From contig JAKUCV010001424.1 in assembly GCA_028386065.3 (NCBI GenBank), positions 1-64,000 of the forward strand: a stretch of 64,000 nt of DNA, given 5' to 3'. Both the position numbers and the translations under genes were made by a program. Below are positions 60,501-64,000 of the stretch, piece after piece. A model generated the notes under the pieces. That model had not been told where the DNA came from, searched no databases, and worked only from the letters and a program-made list of their open reading frames with translations. The first letter of the stretch is position 1. Every line of letters starts with the position of its first letter. This stretch comes from Turnera subulata (taxonomy: Eukaryota > Streptophyta > Magnoliopsida > Malpighiales > Passifloraceae).

Positions 60501-60593
60501 TTCTGGGCCACCCCAATAATCAGCCCTCACCTTGAATTTCTTTAACTTCGCTTTTGCTATTCATTTGTTTTTCTTTCTCCTAGGTAATAAATA
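57591..60593. other. Gene-free region
   Basis: AT-rich with no coding signal; short open frames lack domains. T/A runs occur near 59630 and 59863. The micro-insertion at 59984-59996 is the only element supported. Confidence 0.4.
59984..59996 (+). mobile_element. 13-bp micro-insertion (CCGG plus A run)
   Basis: CCGG plus nine A lie between ATCAATTTTAAGAAGTG (59967-59983) and ATCAATTTAAGAAGTG (59997-60012), a direct repeat differing by one T. Confidence 0.7.
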
Positions 60594-60640
60594 TCTATTA
60601 TAATATATAAAAGCAAAGCGCTCACTCAATGAGCTTTACA
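60594..60640 (+). mobile_element. Helitron-like 5' terminus
   Basis: TCTATTATAATATATAAAAG, continuing CAAAGCGC, is preceded by A. Plant Helitrons start with TC, are inserted at A|T and very often open with TCTA.TAT..TATAAAAGCAAA. I could not find a matching CTRR end with hairpin, so the element's extent is unknown. Confidence 0.55.
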
Positions 60641-60845
60641 ATTTCGACACCTAAGACTCTGAGATTGTGATATTTGGCACAATATCTAATTGTAATTGAC
60701 ATGTGGCAAAAATAATTTAAAAGAAATTAAAAATGGGTGAGATAAGACAAAATACAATAAAGTTGTATTAATAATCATACTCCACTAATGGAATTAAAGT
60801 TTTACTATTGTTAATTAGAATTTTCATGTGGTAATTCCTGCATCG

Positions 60846-61476
60846 GTATTTAATGATTTCCAAATCAGAGTTATATAGGGATGAGAGAGCAACGTAAAAA
60901 CAATCATCATAGGTAACTCCCAAATTTAATGGTTTTTAAATCAAGTTTTAAATATGGCAATTAATACTATATTAACAGTATGTTTTAAAAAAATGATAAT
61001 TAGGAAAAGCATCTGTCTAATAATACTAAATTTGAACCCAATACCAAATCAGCCCACCATTTTCATTGGTAAGTGGTTATTATTGCAAAATTTTTTAAAA
61101 GGATAACTATAAATAAATAAAATGAGGATATATTTTACCAGATCATGTTTTCCAACGATAAATAATACAGGAGATAATAACTGAAGAAAAAAATAGGTAG
61201 CTCTTGAATTGGTATTTAATGATTTCCCCAAATCAGAGCAATTTATTGATATAGGAATGAGAGAGTGACATAAAAACAATCATCATAGTAACTCCTCTAT
61301 TTAATGATATTTCAAATCAGTTTTTTTTTTTAATATGGCAACTAATGATATATTAATAGCATGCTTTAAAAACACATAATTAGGAAAAGTATTTGCCTAT
61401 AAATACTCAATCTGAACACAATACCAAACCAGCCCACCATTTCCTACAATCATGCATCGTAAGTGGCTATTAGTTG
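60846..61476. repeat. Direct repeat of about 240-265 bp
   Basis: 60846-61085 and 61211-61476 share, in order, GGTATTTAATGATTTCC, AAAAACAATCATCATAG, AATTAGGAAAAG, ACACAATACCAAACCAGCCC (first copy CCCAATACCAAATCAGCCC) and CCACCATTT..A..GTAAGTGG. Period is about 365 bp. It lies downstream of, and possibly within, the Helitron-like element. Confidence 0.8.
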
Positions 61477-62009
61477 CTTCTGGATTTTTTTCAATCTTCT
61501 CAAAAAAAGGTAAGAAAATATTTATTATCTAGCATTATTTTTAATTTTGTTCCATATTTTTCTACATATTTAATTCAGTTACATATTTTACATGTAAATT
61601 TTTATTCTATATCTAGCATTATTTTTAATTTTTTTCATATTTTAATCACATCAAATTTAACTGTAAAAGGAGAACACGTATAAAACTTACCTTATATTGT
61701 TTTTTAGCAGGACTCATATATCAATAGAAGAAAACAATTGTATTCACAAATTTTCTTTTCCTAAATATATAGAAAGCAAAGACAACTACCAATCTCAAGT
61801 AAGAATTCCCCAAGGTAAAAATTTCCAATTCTAATATATGCATGACTTTCTCTTATATAGATATTTACATGTAGGATTAATGAGAGGATGTATGATTTTT
61901 GAAGATCAAGCTAGATGCCTTTCTTTTTTTGTAGCATGGCAGTGAAGACGAGTTTCCATCTATTTCTACAGTATGAGGCGATGAGAAAAGAATATTAAAT
62001 AGTATGGGG

Positions 62010-62200
62010 AGCTCCACCATCTTTGAAGGCTTGGCTCGAACAATGGCTTAGAGGATCCGAATTTTCATACCCGTTCATATGGATGGTTGTTAATTGGCCT
62101 TGGTATTATATATGGCTTCAGACGAATAAAGTGGTATTCAACAATGAAACTATATTGAGGTGGAAGAGAGTCATTAGAAAGTTTGAGTGGAAGTTTTCTT
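62010..62200 (+). pseudogene. LINE-type zf-RVT/RNase H linker fragment
   Basis: WGAPPSLKAWLEQWLRG, then FIWMVVNWPWYYIWLQTN and KVVFNNETILRWKRVIR, resembles the segment between the zinc-binding region and RNase H in plant LINE ORF2 (typical IW..RN..VFNN). No flanking domains or ends are visible; it is a short old fragment. Confidence 0.6.
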
Positions 62201-62259
62201 TTTCTCAATTTTTTTTATTGTATTGCACTGTGGTATGTCAAGTGTATTATGAGCCATAA

Positions 62260-64000
62260 TTGTCATTGGCTTAATTATTCTCCGTAAATTTCTTTCTTGG
62301 CTTTGATCAACAGAATTTGGAATGGAATAAAAGATGTAGTTTTATTTCAGCTTTCCTCAATAATACATGTTGCTTCCCATATTTTCTTTGTCAAGACTCA
62401 TGAAGGTTCATTGTACAAGCTAAACAAAACTCAGAACTTTAAAAACTCAAATTCAGTGTTTGACACAAGGCAACTTAGATTGAAATCATGCTGAATGGAA
62501 TCACATTCTTTAAAAGATGAAGGAATCCGGTGGTCATGTTTGAAATCATGTCTTATATATAAATATTAAAATACAATTATATCATAATTAATATCCTATA
62601 ATTCTAAGTTTTGGGTAAGTAGAGCAAGTCTCATTTTTGGACAGTGTTTTTGATAACTACATGCTAAATTTTTTGAATCAAAACAGTAATTTTTTGTATA
62701 GGTAGAAAAATATTCTTAGTTATTCTTATGTTTTATAAAAGGTCAATGAATTACCTTGAGTTACATTGCAACGAGGATTTTGAAATAGGAAAAAAATTGT
62801 AAGTAAATAAATGTAGAAACAGAAGAGATGTAGAATTACTATAAAATTTAGAAAAATATCATATCTTATAAAAAATGAACAAGTAAATATTGAAACAAAT
62901 AAAAAATATGTATAAAATATATATAATTAATAAAAAATTTTAAAAAATCAGTAAAATACTTAACATTATACGATAATTTTTAAATACTAAAAAATAATAT
63001 TTCACTATAAAAAAGGAAAAAATATATATATAATGAAAAAAATGAAGAGAAGAGACATAAAATGAATTTTAGAAAAAAAAATATCACATGAAAAATGAAG
63101 AAAAATTTTTACTACTTTCAAATACACAAAATTCAAAAAATTGAATTTGGATAAGAAAACAATCTAATATGATTTTTTTACCTAAAAAATAATACTTTAA
63201 TTTAATTATTTAAAATAAATATAATAAATTAACATAATTTTTAAAAATTATAATTCCATATAAAAAATTTATTAATAAAGATTATTTAAAAAAGTAATTT
63301 AAAAAATTTTAAAATAATTATAAAGGGAGTAGAACATTTTAGAAAGTGATTATAGAAAAATTTATTAAAATATTTGCAAATGAAAAATGGTGCTAAGAAA
63401 TTTGAAAAATAAATACCATTATATAATGACACCCTAAAATAGGAAAAAAATATTTTCAATTTCTTTAAAATTTTATAAATTTAACAATAAGGAGGAAAAA
63501 AGAGATATAAAATCATATGGATTTGAGAAACTTAATATCTCATTAAAAAAATTAAAAATTATGTTATCACTCCTTAACACAAAAATAAAAAGTATATTAA
63601 TTTTGGAAAATAAAAATAAAAAATTTGACGAAGAATCTGGAGGAGTAGAGTTCGCCGACGAAGACCAGACGGGGTATTCTGCCGAGCTCGTTCGGTAGTT
63701 CATCTGGACGCTCATTGATCATGCTGTAGGCCAGCCGGTTTCTTCTGCCTAGGTTTCCCGAGGAGCCGGCGTCAGACCGGTCATTGTTTTCCAGAGTTGA
63801 GTAATCGGCCAAGGTGAGGATGGATTTCCTTCAATATGTGCCTGTATTACTCGGTTATTTTATTTTGTGGATTATTGCATTGTTGAGTATTGTGTTTGTT
63901 GTGGTTGTCTCGGGATGTTTATCCCATTGTCATGTTGGTTTTTGGGATGTTTATCCCCGTGTTGATTTTCTGTGTCTTTTGGATTAAGTATAAAGGATCA
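62260..64000. other. AT-rich region without a supported gene
   Basis: 62500-63600 is extremely AT-rich and non-coding. 63630-63800 turns GC-richer with overlapping open frames on both strands, none recognisable. A frame at 63821-63985 encodes a hydrophobic peptide, but its codon pattern and repetitive TTTATCCC words suggest repeat DNA. The window ends here. Confidence 0.4.

Noticed and set aside
63473..63812. Two overlapping minus-strand frames (80 and 71 aa) near the right edge
   Set aside because: They run into very AT-rich DNA, lack known motifs and overlap in different frames; the context is repeat-like and cut by the window end.

Overview
This window is plant nuclear DNA, most likely from a core eudicot. 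It holds split genes with GT-AG introns, AT-rich introns and spacers, and plant-type transposable elements (plant L1-like LINE, SINEs, hAT, Ty3/gypsy-like LTRs). I cannot name the species. Gene content and spliced protein lengths are ordinary for eudicots.

Six intact protein-coding genes can be assembled exon by exon. (1) WDR5-like seven-bladed WD40 protein of COMPASS-type histone methyltransferases (1561-3448, +, 310 aa). (2) NAA20, catalytic subunit of N-terminal acetyltransferase NatB (4405-6809, +, 174 aa). (3) ent-copalyl diphosphate synthase, first committed enzyme of gibberellin synthesis (20703 to 10551, -, 15 exons, 832 aa). (4) A plastid chalcone-isomerase-like fatty-acid-binding protein, FAP1 type (44444-46512, +, 289 aa). 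(5) Plastid ribosome recycling factor (52015 to 47764, -, 11 exons, 268 aa, one GC-AG intron). (6) A group III patatin-like protein (55106-56574, +, 384 aa). They are unrelated housekeeping, hormone and lipid genes, with no operon-like or cluster logic.

The middle (about 22.9-40.7 kb) is a transposon-rich block. It holds three diverged copies of one local segment, a 504-bp hAT-type element whose end recreates the start codon of a malate dehydrogenase pseudogene, and a 2.1-kb LTR-like element with an assembly gap. It also holds a SINE with 19-bp target duplications and an L1-like LINE of about 5.9 kb, delimited by 15-bp target duplications. That LINE is split by a second, 5.95-kb LTR-like element with a 5-bp target duplication. 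The two LTR-like elements share diagnostic ends (TGAAAC...GGGTCGTTACA) and form one family. The larger one contains three tandem copies of a 664-bp unit.

The most unusual pattern is a set of seven very short insertions (13-23 bp) scattered through the window. Each is a homopolymer A/T run plus a few other bases, flanked by a 10-17 bp direct repeat. They look like LINE-mediated insertions that copied little more than the poly(A) tail. Three lie in local repeats whose sister copies look like empty sites, and removing a fourth restores the malate dehydrogenase pseudogene reading frame.

The right end (57.6-64 kb) is AT-rich and gene-poor. It carries a Helitron-like 5' terminus, a direct repeat and a LINE fragment. 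The window ends before any further gene can be supported.
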